This document shows positions 7,836 to 15,917 of a stretch of DNA of 64,000 bases, one piece after another. Source of the DNA: Streptomyces sp. VRA16 Mangrove soil (GTDB lineage Bacteria; Actinomycetota; Actinomycetes; Streptomycetales; Streptomycetaceae). The translations under genes were made by a program, and so were the position numbers. Where the stretch lies: positions 51,594 to 115,593 of the forward strand of contig NZ_JAFVLN010000023.1 of assembly GCF_017377775.1 (NCBI RefSeq). The letters run 5' to 3'. The notes under the pieces are model-generated. The model was not told where the DNA came from and did not search any database. It saw nothing but the letters and a program-made list of their open reading frames with translations. Each line of letters starts with the position of its first letter. The first letter of the stretch is position 1.

Positions 7836-8711
7836 ATGTCTTGGTTCGAATCATTCATTCTCGGACTCGTCCAGGGGCTTACGGAGTTCCTGCCGATCTC
7901 GTCCAGCGCGCATCTGCGGCTGACGGCGGCCTTCGCCGGCTGGAGCGACCCGGGGGCGGCGTTCACCGCGATCACCCAGCTCGGCACGGAGACCGCGGTC
8001 GTCCTCTACTTCCGCAAGGACATCGCGCGGATCATCTCCATGTGGTTCAGGTCGCTGACCGACCGGACGCTGCGCGGTGACCACGACGCGCAGATGGGCT
8101 GGCTGGTGATCGTCGGCTCGATCCCGATCGGTGTCCTCGGCGTCACGTTCAAGGACCAGATCGAGGGCCCGTTCCGCGATCTGCGCCTCACGGCGACGAC
8201 CCTGATCGTGATGGGCGTCATCCTCGGCGTCGCGGACCGCCTCGCGGCCCGCGACGAACTGGGCGGCCGGCACCGGGCCGTCCGCCCCCGCAAGGAACTC
8301 AAGGACCTGTCGGTCAAGGACGGCCTGATCTACGGCGTCTGCCAGGCGATGGCCCTGATCCCCGGCGTCTCCCGCTCCGGCGCCACGATCAGCGGCGGTC
8401 TCTTCCTCGGCTACACGCGCGAGTCCGCGGCCCGCTACTCGTTCCTGCTCGCCATCCCCGCCGTGCTGGCCTCCGGCGTCTTCGAACTCAAGGACGCGAG
8501 CGAGGGCGGCCACGTCTCCTGGGGCCCGACGGCCCTCGCGACCCTGATCGCCTTCGGCGTCGGGTACGCGGTCATCGCCTGGCTGATGAGGTACATCTCC
8601 AGCAAGAGCTTCATGCCGTTCGTGTACTACCGCGTCGCGCTCGGCGTCGCGCTGATCGTGCTGGTGAGCGTGGGGGTGCTGAGTCCGCATGCGGCGGAGT
8701 CGGCGGGCTGA
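7836..8711 (+). CDS. uppP: undecaprenyl-diphosphatase
   Basis: 291 residues, the normal length for BacA/UppP. It dephosphorylates undecaprenyl pyrophosphate to recycle the lipid carrier of peptidoglycan and wall polymers, and confers bacitracin tolerance. The signature LTEFLPISSSAHL is at about residues 15-27 and GVSRSGATISGG at about 175-186; these contain the catalytic Glu, Ser and Arg residues of the family. Multiple membrane segments alternate with basic loops. A strong hairpin follows the gene. Confidence 0.95.
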   Translation: MSWFESFILGLVQGLTEFLPISSSAHLRLTAAFAGWSDPGAAFTAITQLGTETAVVLYFRKDIARIISMWFRSLTDRTLRGDHDAQMGWLVIVGSIPIGVLGVTFKDQIEGPFRDLRLTATTLIVMGVILGVADRLAARDELGGRHRAVRPRKELKDLSVKDGLIYGVCQAMALIPGVSRSGATISGGLFLGYTRESAARYSFLLAIPAVLASGVFELKDASEGGHVSWGPTALATLIAFGVGYAVIAWLMRYISSKSFMPFVYYRVALGVALIVLVSVGVLSPHAAESAG

Positions 8712-8781
8712 GGGGCCCGCACCCGTGCGCCCCGGCCCGGTCGGCAGGGTGCCCGCCCTCGCGCGCCCCGCGCGCCCCGCA

Positions 8782-8811
8782 CGCCCCGCCGGGTCGTCAA
8801 CCGGCGGGGCG
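8782..8811 (+). terminator. rho-independent-type hairpin after uppP
   Basis: An 11-bp perfect stem: CGCCCCGCCGG at 8782-8792 and CCGGCGGGGCG at 8801-8811, with loop GTCGTCAA. It lies 70 bp after the uppP stop codon and lacks a U tract. Confidence 0.75.
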
Positions 8812-8866
8812 CATTCGAGCAACCACCAGTCGCAGCGGGACTGTTGGACGACGCTCACCGTACAAC

Positions 8867-8892
8867 CGGGCACTGACAATCCCCGGTGCCCG
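8867..8892. other. small hairpin in the 341-bp gap between uppP and the DUF6221 gene
   Basis: CGGGCAC at 8867-8873 pairs with GTGCCCG at 8886-8892. Apart from this and the uppP terminator, the gap 8712-9053 shows no coding sequence. It presumably holds the promoter of the DUF6221 gene, though no clear -35/-10 pair was found. Confidence 0.4.
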
Positions 8893-9053
8893 CCCGCACC
8901 GAGGTGAGGCCCGAAGCCGGGAGGCAATCGAGAAGACGTGGCCCGCCACCGCCGCATACAGTCGACGCGTACCGCCGAACCCGCCCGGGAGACCGACCCG
9001 GCCCGTCCGCGCGGAGGCCGAGAAGACGAAGCCCGCAGCCCAGGAGCCGCCCG

Positions 9054-9422
9054 ATGGATGACCTCACCAAGTGGCTCGGCGCCCAGCTCGACGAGGACGC
9101 GCGCGCGGCGAGCAGTTGGCACACGCTCGAATGCGACATCCACGCCTACCTCGAAGGCGACGCGGAATCCGTGAAGGCGACCATGGCGATGTTCCACGCG
9201 GCGCCGGGCGCCGTCTGCGACTGCGACGTGCCGGCCCGGGTGCTGCGCGAGGTCGACGCCAAGCGCAAGATCGTCAACCTGATGTCGGGCCTGCTGGCCA
9301 CGGCGGACGGCGGCGCGGAGGCCGGCCCCTACGGCGGGCTCGGCGCCGCCGAGGACACCCTCCACCTGCTCGCCCTGGCCTACGCGGACCGGCCCGGCTT
9401 CAACGAGGAGTGGCGGCGGTGA
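9054..9422 (+). CDS. DUF6221-like protein
   Basis: 122 residues. The start MDDLTKWLGAQLDEDARAA and the end LLALAYADRPGFNEEWRR match the Streptomyces DUF6221 family pattern: an acidic N-terminal helix, a central ARVLREVDAKRKIV helix, and a terminal YADRP-x-x-x-x-EW motif. The central WHTLECDIHAYLEG segment replaces the usual linker. No function is known. It stands alone on the plus strand and is convergent with the erythromycin-esterase-like gene. Confidence 0.6.
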   Translation: MDDLTKWLGAQLDEDARAASSWHTLECDIHAYLEGDAESVKATMAMFHAAPGAVCDCDVPARVLREVDAKRKIVNLMSGLLATADGGAEAGPYGGLGAAEDTLHLLALAYADRPGFNEEWRR

Positions 9423-9452
9423 CGTTCACTCGCCTGCTCCCCTTCCGCCCCT

Positions 9453-10679
9453 TCAGGCCACCGGAACCCGCGGCACGTCCTTGACGAACACCACCCCCTG
9501 CCAGTCCGTCACATGTCCGGGGTCCAGCGGCGCGTAGCCGAACCAGGGTGACTCGCGTCGTGCGAGCGTGGCGGCGGCCAAGGCCGTCGTCAGGTGCGCG
9601 GGGTCGATGAGGGTGCGGTGGTCGGGGAGTTCGTAGAGGCGGCCTTCGAGGGTGTCCGGGGGCGGGGTGTCCACGCCCTGGTGACGGAGGGTGCCCAGCG
9701 CCATGGCGACGAAGGCGTACTCCTCGCCCAGGTGGGCCGCCGCGAGGGCGCCCGCGCTCCACCACTCCAGGAGCGGGTGGTCCCAGATGCGCATGCTGCT
9801 GCGGTGGCGCTGGAGGTGGGAGTTGTGGGCGAAGACCAGGGTGGGGCCGCGGTCGGCGAGGGCGAGGAGGTTGTCCGCCATCATCGCGTCGCGCACTCCG
9901 AGGAGCCGGGTCATCCGGCTCGGCGCGGGGTCGGCCATGCCGTGGTGGTAACGCAGCAGGCCGACGGCGGTACGGGCGTGGAGGCGCGCCCGGTGCCAGT
10001 CCTCGCGGGAGCCCGCCGGGAGCAGCTGCGGGGTCTGCGTCGCCAGGAGGGATGTCAACTCGTCGGCGAGTACACGGAGGGCGACGGCCCGTTCCGACCT
10101 GCCCGGGGAGCGGGACGGGTCCGTCATCGCCTCCGGTTCGGTCCAGCGCGCGTCGGCGCCGAGCAGTTCGTCGAGCGTGTCCTCGGTGCACGGGAGCAGC
10201 GCCGGGTCGACCCGCGCCGCGAGGTAGCCGTGGAGCGCGGTGAGGGCCTGCCGGGGGCTCTCGGCCCCGGTGATCTCCAACGGGCCGTCGAACCCGGCGA
10301 AGCGGACCTGCTCCGGCGCCGGGCGGTGCTCGTTGTACGCGCGCATCCAGCGCACGAGGTCGCGGTTGGCCGCGGACGCCCCGAAGCCGTGGCTGAAGCC
10401 GCGCTCCATGACGTCGTCGAGGGTGCCCGCGCCGCCGGTGACGTACGCGTCCACGACCAGACCCCGCAGACAGTCGCTCTCCATCGCGACGGCCCGGTAG
10501 CCCTCGTCCTCGATGAGCTGCCGGAACAGGTCGTTGCGCAGGAGCAGCAGCTCGTCCTCGCCGTGGGTGGGCTCCCCCAGGGCGAGCAGCCGCGGCCGGG
10601 CCGGGAGCAGCCGCATCAGCGCGGCCGCGCCGAGCGGGAGGGCGGATTCCTTGATGCCTGTGCTGTCGTGTGCTGCCAT
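9453..10679 (-). CDS. erythromycin esterase family protein
   Basis: 408 residues from the ATG at 10679. Family motifs are present: LGEPTHGEDEL near residue 34 (catalytic-type histidine), AMESDC near 63, and VFAHNSHLQRHR near 280. EreA/EreB enzymes hydrolyse the macrolide lactone ring, but many actinobacterial members have unknown substrates. It is divergent from a TioE-type regulator across an 18-bp perfect operator-like palindrome, so expression is probably inducible. Macrolide resistance should not be assumed from family membership. Confidence 0.8.
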   Translation of the reverse strand: MAAHDSTGIKESALPLGAAALMRLLPARPRLLALGEPTHGEDELLLLRNDLFRQLIEDEGYRAVAMESDCLRGLVVDAYVTGGAGTLDDVMERGFSHGFGASAANRDLVRWMRAYNEHRPAPEQVRFAGFDGPLEITGAESPRQALTALHGYLAARVDPALLPCTEDTLDELLGADARWTEPEAMTDPSRSPGRSERAVALRVLADELTSLLATQTPQLLPAGSREDWHRARLHARTAVGLLRYHHGMADPAPSRMTRLLGVRDAMMADNLLALADRGPTLVFAHNSHLQRHRSSMRIWDHPLLEWWSAGALAAAHLGEEYAFVAMALGTLRHQGVDTPPPDTLEGRLYELPDHRTLIDPAHLTTALAAATLARRESPWFGYAPLDPGHVTDWQGVVFVKDVPRVPVA

Positions 10680-10682
10680 GCC

Positions 10683-10700
10683 TTCAACGCTATCGTTGAA
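10683..10700. promoter_or_regulatory. perfect palindrome, candidate MerR/TioE operator
   Basis: TTCAACG (10683-10689), CTAT, CGTTGAA (10694-10700): a 7-bp perfect inverted repeat starting 3 bp from the erythromycin-esterase-like start codon and about 59 bp from the regulator start. Its size fits MerR dimers, which bind 18-20-bp palindromes. Confidence 0.65.
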
Positions 10701-10758
10701 CCTTCGGTGGAGACTTTTGGAGACCACCGCAGAGTTCTACCGGGACTGGGCTGGTGAC

Positions 10759-11520
10759 GTGGCAAGGAACCCTCAAACGGAGCGTCGGCTGCGGCCTGTC
10801 GATCTCGCCCGGCCGCACGGGCTGTCGACGCAGGCGATCCGGAACTACGAGGAGGCGGGCATCCTCCCCGCCGCCGACCGGACGCCGCACGGCTACCGCA
10901 CCTACACGCCGCTGCACGCCGTCGCCCTGGACGCGTTCCTCGCCCTGGTCCCGGGGCACGGTCATGCGACGGCGACGGCGATCATGCGGGCGGTGCACGC
11001 CGATACCGTCGACGACGCGCTGCGGATCGTCGACGAGAGCCACGTCCAGCTCCTCGACGACCGCAGGACCCTGCGGGACGTGGAGCGTGCCCTGCGCGGC
11101 CTGGAACCCGTGGCCGCCCCCTCCGGGCCCGCCGTCCGGTTCATCGGGCCGCTCGCCAAGGAGCTCGGCATCCGGCCCGCGACGCTGCGCAAGTGGGAGC
11201 GGGCCGGGTTGGTCCGGCCGCGGCGCGACCGGCAGACCGGGTACCGCGTCTACGACGAGGCCGCCGTGCGGGACGCCCGGCTCGCGCATCAACTCCGGCG
11301 CGGGGGTTATCTGCTGGAGCAGATCACCCCGGTCATCGACCAGGTACGGGCAGCGGGTGGGACCGGGGCCCTGGAGGCCACCCTGCGCGACTGGCAGGAC
11401 CGGCTGACCGCGCGCGGGCGCGCGATGCTGGCCGGGGCCGCGGCCCTCGACACCTATCTGCGCGCGGTGCCCGGCGCCGCAGGAGGACAGAAGTCCCGGG
11501 ACGCCCGTGAACCTGCCTAG
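10759..11520 (+). CDS. TioE-type MerR family regulator with two helix-turn-helix domains
   Basis: 253 residues from the GTG at 10759; the ribosome binding site is weak and the start uncertain. Two DNA-binding regions are visible: LSTQAIRNYEEAGILP near residue 23 and IRPATLRKWERAGLVRP near 138. Between them lies the family segment ALVPGHGHATATAIMRAV. This double-HTH arrangement is typical of TioE-like regulators in Streptomyces. The divergent erythromycin-esterase-like gene is the likely target. Its TAG overlaps the TAG of the convergent hydrolase gene in a shared CTAG at 11517-11520. Confidence 0.75.
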   Translation: MARNPQTERRLRPVDLARPHGLSTQAIRNYEEAGILPAADRTPHGYRTYTPLHAVALDAFLALVPGHGHATATAIMRAVHADTVDDALRIVDESHVQLLDDRRTLRDVERALRGLEPVAAPSGPAVRFIGPLAKELGIRPATLRKWERAGLVRPRRDRQTGYRVYDEAAVRDARLAHQLRRGGYLLEQITPVIDQVRAAGGTGALEATLRDWQDRLTARGRAMLAGAAALDTYLRAVPGAAGGQKSRDAREPA

Positions 11521-12257
11521 GCAAGGAAGTCCCTTACCAGTTGGGCCAGTTCCTCGGGGCGTTCGGCCCGTGCCACGTGTCCCGAGTCGAGCTCGGTGTA
11601 GGAGCTGCCGGGTACGGCGGCGTGGATCTCGCGGGAGAGGTGTACGGGGATCAGCGCGTCCTGGGTGCAGCCGACGACCAGGGTCGGGGCCTGGATCCGG
11701 GGCAGCAGATCGCGGATGTCGAGCCGCAGCACCAGTTCCAGTTGCCGGGCCCGGCCCGCGGGGCGGAAGGCGGCGGCCAGTTCGTCGAGCGCCTCGGGGC
11801 TCAGGCTGTTGAGGTACGCCCCGCTGAACGCGGTCAGCATCGCGAAGCGGGCGAACGTCTCCTCACGGTCCAGGAGTTCGAGCCAGACCCGCATCGCGTT
11901 CTGCACGTACGCGTCCTCGGTGTGGCCGCAGCCCGCCACCGGGACCGCGCGGCGCACCAGGTCGGGCCGGGTCGCGGCGAGGGAGAGCGTCACGACGGCC
12001 CCCAGGGAGTGCCCCACCACGTCGACGGGGCCGCCGCCGAACTCCTCGACGACCGTGGCCAGTTCGTCGGTGAGTCCCGCCACGGTGAGCGGCTCCCCGG
12101 TGTCCGCGACCGGGTCGCTGCCGGAGAGGTCGGGGAGGATCACGGTGTACCGGTCGGTGAAACGGGAGACCATGTCCTGCCACGTCACCGAACCGGGGCC
12201 GGCGCCGTGCACCAGGACAAGTCCGTTGCCTTTTCCTTCAGTTCGCCATGTCGTCAT
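11517..12257 (-). CDS. alpha/beta hydrolase
   Basis: 246 residues. The oxyanion region LVLVHGAGPGSVTW is near residue 13, the nucleophile elbow VGHSLG near 99, the acid probably in VVGCTQDALIP near 197, and the catalytic histidine in DSGHVARAERP near 224. This is a complete Ser-Asp-His hydrolase of unknown substrate. It is divergent from a MmyB-like XRE regulator with a palindrome between them, suggesting control by that regulator. Confidence 0.85.
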   Translation of the reverse strand: MTTWRTEGKGNGLVLVHGAGPGSVTWQDMVSRFTDRYTVILPDLSGSDPVADTGEPLTVAGLTDELATVVEEFGGGPVDVVGHSLGAVVTLSLAATRPDLVRRAVPVAGCGHTEDAYVQNAMRVWLELLDREETFARFAMLTAFSGAYLNSLSPEALDELAAAFRPAGRARQLELVLRLDIRDLLPRIQAPTLVVGCTQDALIPVHLSREIHAAVPGSSYTELDSGHVARAERPEELAQLVRDFLA

Positions 12258-12306
12258 GGCGACGAGCCTGGCAGCGCACGCCGCGCGTGAGGAGCGGACC
12301 GCTTTC

Positions 12307-12327
12307 CCTAGGACCGGCGGTCCTTGG
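12307..12327. promoter_or_regulatory. inverted repeat, candidate operator of the first XRE/MmyB-like regulator
   Basis: CCTAGGACC (12307-12315), GGC, GGTCCTTGG (12319-12327): 9-bp arms with one mismatched pair, between the divergent hydrolase (start 12257) and XRE gene (start 12356). Confidence 0.6.
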
Positions 12328-12355
12328 CTGCACGGCGGCGGGCAGGATGGGCGGC

Positions 12356-13207
12356 ATGATGAACCGCGCCGAACTCGCCGACTTCCTGCGCCGGTCCCGG
12401 GAGCGCCTGCGCCCCGAGGAGGTCGGCCTGACGGCGGGGCCGCGCCGCCGCACGCCCGGTCTGCGCCGCGAGGAGCTGTCGCAGCTGGCCGGGATGTCGG
12501 CCGACTATCTGATGCGGCTGGAGCAGGCGCGCAGCCCGCAGCCCTCCCCGCAGATCCTGGCCGCGCTCGCCAAGGCGCTGCGGCTGAGCACCGACGAACG
12601 CGACCACCTGTACCTGCTGGCCGGGCACCGTCCGCCCGCGGGGCCCCTCGCAGGCAACCATGTGCGACCCGGGCTGCTGCACCTGATGGATCGGCTGGCA
12701 GGCACCCCGGCCCAGCTGCTCAGCGACCTCGGCGACCTCCTCGTGCAGAACGAGCAGGCCGAGTCGTTGTTCGGCTGCACCTGCACGGTGGAGGAGGAGA
12801 ACCGCAACCTGGTCTGGATGTGGTTCACGATGCCGATCGTCCGTGAGGCGTATCCCGAGGAGGAGCACGATCCGCACGGCCGGGAGCACGTCGCCGATCT
12901 GCGGGCCGCCGTGGCCCGCCGGGGCGCGGACCCGACGGCCCTGGCCCTCGTGGACCGGCTGCGGGACGCCAGTGCCGAGTTCACCGCGCTGTGGGAACTG
13001 CACGAGGTCGCGGTCCGGCGCACCAGCCGCAAGCGGCTGCGGCACCCGGTGGTGGGCGCGATGGAGTTCGACTACGAGGCGTTGCTGACCCCGGCCGAGG
13101 ACCAGCGCCTGGTCATCTACACCCCGCCGCCGGGCTCGGCGACGTACGAGGCGCTGGAGCTGCTGCGCGAGGTCGGGCCGCGGACGGCGCACCGCAGCCA
13201 CCGCTGA
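12356..13207 (+). CDS. XRE family regulator with MmyB-like ligand-binding domain
   Basis: 283 residues from the ATG at 12356 (ATGATGAAC; the second ATG is also possible). The N-terminal HTH is the type found in this family: LTAGPRRRTPGLRREELSQLAGMSADYLMRLEQAR at about 24-58. The rest is the PAS-like MmyB ligand-binding domain, with the characteristic ending LVIYTPPPGSATYEALELL. In Streptomyces such regulators typically control an adjacent divergent enzyme gene, here the hydrolase. It is paralogous to the regulator at 14035. Confidence 0.85.
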   Translation: MMNRAELADFLRRSRERLRPEEVGLTAGPRRRTPGLRREELSQLAGMSADYLMRLEQARSPQPSPQILAALAKALRLSTDERDHLYLLAGHRPPAGPLAGNHVRPGLLHLMDRLAGTPAQLLSDLGDLLVQNEQAESLFGCTCTVEEENRNLVWMWFTMPIVREAYPEEEHDPHGREHVADLRAAVARRGADPTALALVDRLRDASAEFTALWELHEVAVRRTSRKRLRHPVVGAMEFDYEALLTPAEDQRLVIYTPPPGSATYEALELLREVGPRTAHRSHR

Positions 13208-13222
13208 TCCCGCGGCCCGGGC

Positions 13223-13933
13223 TCACCAGGGCACGGGCCCGGACGCGTCGAAGAAGCCGCCCGTCGGCCCCTCGGGGCCGACCTGGGCCATCCGGACGAT
13301 GATCTCGGCGCCCTCCTCGACGGTCTGGGTGCCCGAGTTGCCGTTGAGGTCGGTCTTGGTGAAGCCGGGCTCGACGGAGTTGACCCGGATGTTCGGGAAC
13401 GCCTTCGCGTACTGCACGGTGAGCATGTTGACGGCCGTCTTGGAGGCCGGGTACGCGATGCCCGGGTAGAAGCTCGCGGGCGCGGCCGGGTCGGTGATCA
13501 GGGCCATCGAGGCGAGGCCGCTGGCGACGTTCACGATGACGGGCGCGGCGGAGCGGTTCAGGAGCGGCAGGAACGCGTGGGTGACGCGGAGCGTGCCGAA
13601 GACGTTCGTCTCGAAGAGCGGGCGGAGCGTGTCGACGGTCTCGTCGGCGGGGGCGACGATGCCGTTGTCGGCGGTGCGGCCCTCGACGCCGGCGTTGTTG
13701 ACGAGTACGTCGAGAACACCGCCGTCGGCCTCGACGGTGCGGGCCGCCGCGGCGACGGACTCGTCGTCGGTGACGTCGATGACGACGTGCCGGGCGCCGA
13801 GCTCCTGCGCGGTGCGGCGGCCGCGCTCGGCGTCGCGGCTGCCGATGTAGACGGTGTGGCCTGCCTCGACGAGGCGGCGGGCGGTTTCGCGGCCGAGGCC
13901 CTTGTTGGCCCCGGTGATGAGTGTCGTGGTCAT
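13223..13933 (-). CDS. short-chain dehydrogenase/reductase
   Basis: 236 residues. Classical SDR motifs are seen: TGANKGLG near residue 8 (NAD(P)-binding TGxxxGxG), LVNNAGVEG near 84, a catalytic-region serine in VNVASGL, and YPASKTAVN near 161 (YxxxK). It is complete and probably active. Its start faces the second MmyB-like XRE gene across a strong palindrome, so it is the probable regulated target. Confidence 0.85.
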   Translation of the reverse strand: MTTTLITGANKGLGRETARRLVEAGHTVYIGSRDAERGRRTAQELGARHVVIDVTDDESVAAAARTVEADGGVLDVLVNNAGVEGRTADNGIVAPADETVDTLRPLFETNVFGTLRVTHAFLPLLNRSAAPVIVNVASGLASMALITDPAAPASFYPGIAYPASKTAVNMLTVQYAKAFPNIRVNSVEPGFTKTDLNGNSGTQTVEEGAEIIVRMAQVGPEGPTGGFFDASGPVPW

Positions 13934-13978
13934 GGATCCAGCGTCCGCCGCGGCGGTCCGGCCAGCCAGCCGTCCCGT

Positions 13979-14005
13979 CTTCCTGGGACTCCTGGTACCA
14001 GGAAG
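13979..14005. promoter_or_regulatory. palindrome, candidate operator of the second XRE/MmyB-like regulator
   Basis: The perfect 12-bp palindrome CCTGGTACCAGG is at 13991-14002. A wider inverted repeat CTTCCTGG (13979-13986) and CCAGGAAG (13998-14005) overlaps it. It lies between the SDR start (13933) and the XRE start (14035). Confidence 0.65.
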
Positions 14006-14034
14006 TTCCGTACGGGAGAGGGCAGAGTAGGGGC

Positions 14035-14874
14035 ATGAGCAACGACTTCGGGGCCGCCGTGCGCAGGTGGCGGGATCGCGTCCGGCCCGAGTCGGCCGGG
14101 CTCACCCCCGTCGGGCAGCGGCGGGCGGCCGGGCTGCGCCGCGAGGAGCTGGCGCTGCTCGCCGGGATCTCCGCGGACTATGTCACCCGGCTGGAACAGG
14201 GCCGCGCCAGCCACCCCTCGGACCAGGTCGTGGAGGCGCTGGCCCGCGCGCTGCGGCTGTCCGAAACCGAGCGTGAGCATCTGTTCCGGCTCGCGGGTCT
14301 GGTGCCGCCGGGACGCGACCGGGTGCCGGGCGCGCTGACGCCGAGCGTGCACCGTCTCCTGGAGCGGCTCGCCGGGACGCCGGTCGCCGTCTTCGACGCG
14401 GCCTGGACGCTGCTGCTGGCGAACCCGCTGCACACGGCGCTGCTCGGGGAGCGGCCCGCCTGGCGCGAGCACCGGCGCAACGGCGTGTGGTGGACCTTCA
14501 CCGGCGCGCCGGGGCGGGTCCGCCAGAGCCCGGAGGAGCGCCGCGCGACGGAGGTGGCGCTGGTCGCCGATCTGCGGGCGACGGCGAGCCGCTATCCGGC
14601 GGACCCGGAGCTGTCGGCGCTGGTGACGGAGTTGCGGGCGGCCAGTCCCCGGTTCGCCGAGCTGTGGGCGTCGGGCACGGTGGGCCGGCACGTGGCGGCC
14701 CGCAAGACCGTCGACCATCCGGACGTCGGCTCGCTCACCCTGGACTGCGACATCCTCACGGTCGCGGGCGACGACCTGCGGGTCATGGTGTACACGGCCG
14801 AGCCGGGCACCACGGACGCGGACGCCCTCACGCTGCTCGCCACCCGCGTGGTACCGACGCTGGCGGCCGTCTGA
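14035..14874 (+). CDS. XRE family regulator with MmyB-like ligand-binding domain
   Basis: 279 residues from the ATG at 14035, preceded by GGGAGAGGGC about 14 bases upstream. The HTH is VGQRRAAGLRREELALLAGISADYVTRLEQGR at about 26-57, followed by the MmyB-like PAS domain ending LRVMVYTAEPGTTDADAL. Domain order and length match the regulator at 12356, and it occupies the same position relative to a divergent enzyme gene (the SDR). Confidence 0.85.
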   Translation: MSNDFGAAVRRWRDRVRPESAGLTPVGQRRAAGLRREELALLAGISADYVTRLEQGRASHPSDQVVEALARALRLSETEREHLFRLAGLVPPGRDRVPGALTPSVHRLLERLAGTPVAVFDAAWTLLLANPLHTALLGERPAWREHRRNGVWWTFTGAPGRVRQSPEERRATEVALVADLRATASRYPADPELSALVTELRAASPRFAELWASGTVGRHVAARKTVDHPDVGSLTLDCDILTVAGDDLRVMVYTAEPGTTDADALTLLATRVVPTLAAV

Positions 14875-14964
14875 TCGCCAACTGCCTTACAAAACCGATC
14901 ACTTGATGGAGTCGTCCGCTCGCCCAGGGTTCACATCCGGTCGCACGGCGCATAGCCTTGGCAC

Positions 14965-15138
14965 ATGCCACCCGCCACATCCCACCCCGTGCGGTCTGCC
15001 GACGAAGTGAACGAGCAGATCCGCGGACTGTGGCTGCGCGCCGGCGGTCGCCTCACGGCCGAGCAGCGCGCGCAGTACGAGCACCTGGTCACCGAGTGGG
15101 CCCAGGCCGTGCGCGCCGGGGTCGTCGAGGCAGCCTGA
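14965..15138 (+). CDS. small hypothetical protein, 57 residues
   Basis: The ATG at 14965 opens a 57-codon frame with strong GC3 bias ending in TGA at 15136-15138. The protein is mostly helical: VNEQIRGLWLRAGGRLTAEQR near 15-35, then YEHLVTEWAQAVRAGVV. There is no signal peptide or membrane segment. The regular amphipathic helices and codon usage suggest a real gene, probably a conserved Streptomyces small protein. Function is unknown. It is convergent with an SDR gene. Confidence 0.6.
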   Translation: MPPATSHPVRSADEVNEQIRGLWLRAGGRLTAEQRAQYEHLVTEWAQAVRAGVVEAA

Positions 15139-15157
15139 CCCCGGCGCGCACCCGGAC

Positions 15158-15898
15158 TCAGCGTCCGCCCGCCACCCGCAGCACCGTTCCCGTCGTGTAC
15201 GCGGCGTCCGCCGACAGCAGCCAGGCGATCGCCGCGGCGACCTCCTGCGCGCTGCCCGCGCGGCGCAGCGGCAGCCCGCCGGCCATCCGCTCGGCCCGGT
15301 CCGGGTCACCGCCCATGGCGTGGATCTCGGTGTCGATGATGCCCGGCGCGACCGCGTTGACCCGGATCCCGGCGGGCCCGAGCTCCTTGGACAGGCCGAC
15401 GGTGAGCGTGTCGACGGCGCCCTTGGAGGCGGCGTAGTGGACGTAGTCGCCGGGGCTGCCCAGGGTCGCCGCCGCCGAGGACAGGTTCACGATGGCACCG
15501 CCGCCGGCCGCGGTCATGTCGCGGGCGGCGCGGCGGCAGCAGAGCAGGACGCCGAGGACGTTGACGTCGACGACCCGGCGCAGGTCCTCGGTGCGCGCCT
15601 CGACGAGCGGGCCGAACGCTCCGGTGACTCCGGCGTTGTTCACCAGGCCGGTGAGCGGGCCGAGTTCGCCCTGCGCCTCGTCGAACAGCCGCTCCACGTC
15701 GGCCTCTTGGGACGTGTCGCCCCGCAGCACGGCGCAGCGGACCCCGGTGGCCCGTACGGCGTCGGCGGTGCGCTGCGCGGCATCCTTGTCGCGCACGTAG
15801 GACAGGGCGACGTCGTGACCGTCCTGCGCGAGTCGCAGCGCGGTGGCGGCGCCGATGCCTCGGCTGCCACCGGTGACGAGGGTGACGGTGCGGTTCAA
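15158..15898 (-). CDS. short-chain dehydrogenase/reductase (FabG-like)
   Basis: 246 residues from a TTG start at 15898, chosen because GGGAGG lies 6 bases upstream and no ATG or GTG fits. Motifs: TGGSRGIG near residue 8, LVNNAGVTG near 86, VNLSSAAA with the catalytic serine near 140, YAASKGAVD (YxxxK) near 155, and a PGIIDT loop. The C-terminus ends GTVLRVAGGR, as in 3-oxoacyl-reductase-like SDRs. Substrate unknown. The mycothiol-type gene upstream is on the same strand, 19 bp away, so they may form an operon. Confidence 0.85.
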   Translation of the reverse strand: MNRTVTLVTGGSRGIGAATALRLAQDGHDVALSYVRDKDAAQRTADAVRATGVRCAVLRGDTSQEADVERLFDEAQGELGPLTGLVNNAGVTGAFGPLVEARTEDLRRVVDVNVLGVLLCCRRAARDMTAAGGGAIVNLSSAAATLGSPGDYVHYAASKGAVDTLTVGLSKELGPAGIRVNAVAPGIIDTEIHAMGGDPDRAERMAGGLPLRRAGSAQEVAAAIAWLLSADAAYTTGTVLRVAGGR

Positions 15899-15917
15899 GC
15901 GGTCCTCCCGGAAGTGA

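Noticed and set aside
9453..10679. Erythromycin esterase as an acquired antibiotic-resistance gene
   Set aside because: Composition matches the surroundings and there are no mobile elements. Family members are common chromosomal genes in Streptomyces.
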